Source: Apostichopus japonicus (taxonomy: Eukaryota > Echinodermata > Holothuroidea > Aspidochirotida > Stichopodidae). From it: a DNA stretch of 64,000 nt. This document shows positions 63,082 through 64,000 of this stretch, piece after piece. The notes under the pieces were generated by a model. That model did not search any database. It was not told the DNA's origin and saw only the letters and a program-made list of their open reading frames with translations. The position numbers and the translations under genes are program-made. The stretch's first letter is position 1. The number at the start of each line of letters is the position of its first letter. The stretch is from assembly GCF_037975245.1 (NCBI RefSeq), contig NC_092572.1, positions 13,582,269 through 13,646,268 on the forward strand. The letters run 5' to 3'.

Positions 63082-64000
63082 CAGCTGATTATCCAAATTT
63101 CTAGGGACATAAACGTTGGTTAAAAGCAGTTATGTTGTTACATTACATACATGTCAAGAACATCATCTTTCTCTAAGTAATGCATCAAATGATTCTACGC
63201 GATTCTTTAATGTATTATACACTATACTACTAATATCGCAAATCGATAAAAAACACACTATGAGCCAGAAAAAATACTTGATACGAAAGTATACACTATA
63301 TAAACAGTAGCCTGGCATAACCGGTTCCGTTACTCACGTGGTTCCAAAGTTAGAAAACAAGTTTTAGAAACTTTACAAAGTGATACAATTTTGCTCACAT
63401 GATATTATTGTTAAGTGTTTTGTTTTAAAGCTGAATACCCCCCCCCCCCAAATGACGTGCATATGAACATTGCAATTTTCACAAAACAGAATACATAAAG
63501 AAAGGAATCGTGGATAACTAGGATAAATAGTGAGCAGTGTGAGATACTTAGTCTTATAAGGCTACATTTTGAAAATCAATGAATAAGACTAACCACAAGT
63601 TGAGCCAAATTAAACCAAAGTCAACTCGAAATGCTATTTGAGTGACATGGACGCACATGATAACGGGGAAACGTGACCGAGACCAACAATACTAACATTC
63701 ATGTTACGGTAATGATGCTATTTCCTTATTCAAGCCTAGGTTATGGAACATTGATGACCGTGAATTTGAAGTGAACCAAATTAAGGAGACCTTCACCGCT
63801 GTCGAAGTTGATGGAACGGGTTGACTATCGTTGTGCCAGTAGCATAATTTTCTCTCATAAATATATCATATCATATAAAATGAATATAAATTAAACATCT
63901 TTCCTCATCTTCCATTGTTTCAGAATTACGGCAAATATAGGATGCTTTATTTTGTAAACAGTGAAATAGTTGCAATGATGGGACTTGATTTTAGTATGAG
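63082..64000. other. Upstream flank of lectin copy 2
   Basis: Conserved with 45044-45947, including the TATA-like element near 63300 and the block cattcatgttacggtaatga near 63698. The conservation only reflects recent duplication and is not by itself evidence of regulation. A C run sits at 63439-63449. Confidence 0.5.

Larger units (their letters stand above)
59480..64000. repeat. Segmental duplication, copy 2 (F-type lectin unit)
   Basis: Direct copy of 41222-45947. It continues to the window end at gggacttgattttagtatga, which matches 45926-45945, so the right border is not seen. Confidence 0.92.

Overview
This is nuclear DNA from an animal. It has split genes with GT-AG introns, phase-1 exons coding for signal peptides and Ig domains, long AT-rich introns, many (TA)n arrays, degraded LINE and Penelope-like retroelements, tRNA-derived SINEs and MITEs. 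The gene content (NACHT/STAND receptor, Ig-domain tyrosine-kinase-like receptor, F-type lectins) fits an invertebrate deuterostome. An echinoderm, perhaps a holothurian, is my best guess, but nothing here proves it.

Layout. 1-6.5 kb: no gene recognised. 6.5-15.4 kb (minus): a ten-exon gene, read exon by exon here, whose phases all agree. It encodes a 952-residue protein: signal peptide, two Ig-like domains, one membrane span, a duplicated short cytoplasmic cassette, a complete NACHT ATPase and a very short LRR-like tail. 15.4-19.3 kb: the space between two divergent genes, holding a TTAA-flanked MITE and two orphan candidate exons. 19.3-29.5 kb (plus): an Ig-domain, single-span receptor with a tyrosine-kinase-like domain that has lost catalytic residues (pseudokinase). 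It lies in a partly decayed tandem array; unit A (20.9-22.9 kb) is a dead kinase copy, unit B (24.4-31.0 kb) is nearly intact, and unit C (31.0-33.1 kb) holds only Ig remnants. 33-41 kb: repeats, SINE, MITEs and a Penelope-like fragment. 42.1-45.0 kb and 60.2-63.1 kb (minus): two intact five-exon secreted F-type lectin (fucolectin-like) genes in a direct duplication about 18.1 kb apart. 47-59 kb: a retroelement remnant, an almost full-length dead LINE (49.2-53.7 kb), tandem repeats, a 34-bp minisatellite and one terminal exon of a coiled-coil protein at 58.8-59.0 kb.

How they may work together. All the cellular genes look like surface or secreted recognition proteins, so the window reads as an innate-immunity cluster. 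The most unusual item is the membrane-anchored Ig-NACHT receptor placed head to head with an Ig pseudokinase receptor. Both begin with a phase-1 signal-peptide exon followed by a phase-1 Ig exon. Joint function as a pair is inference only.
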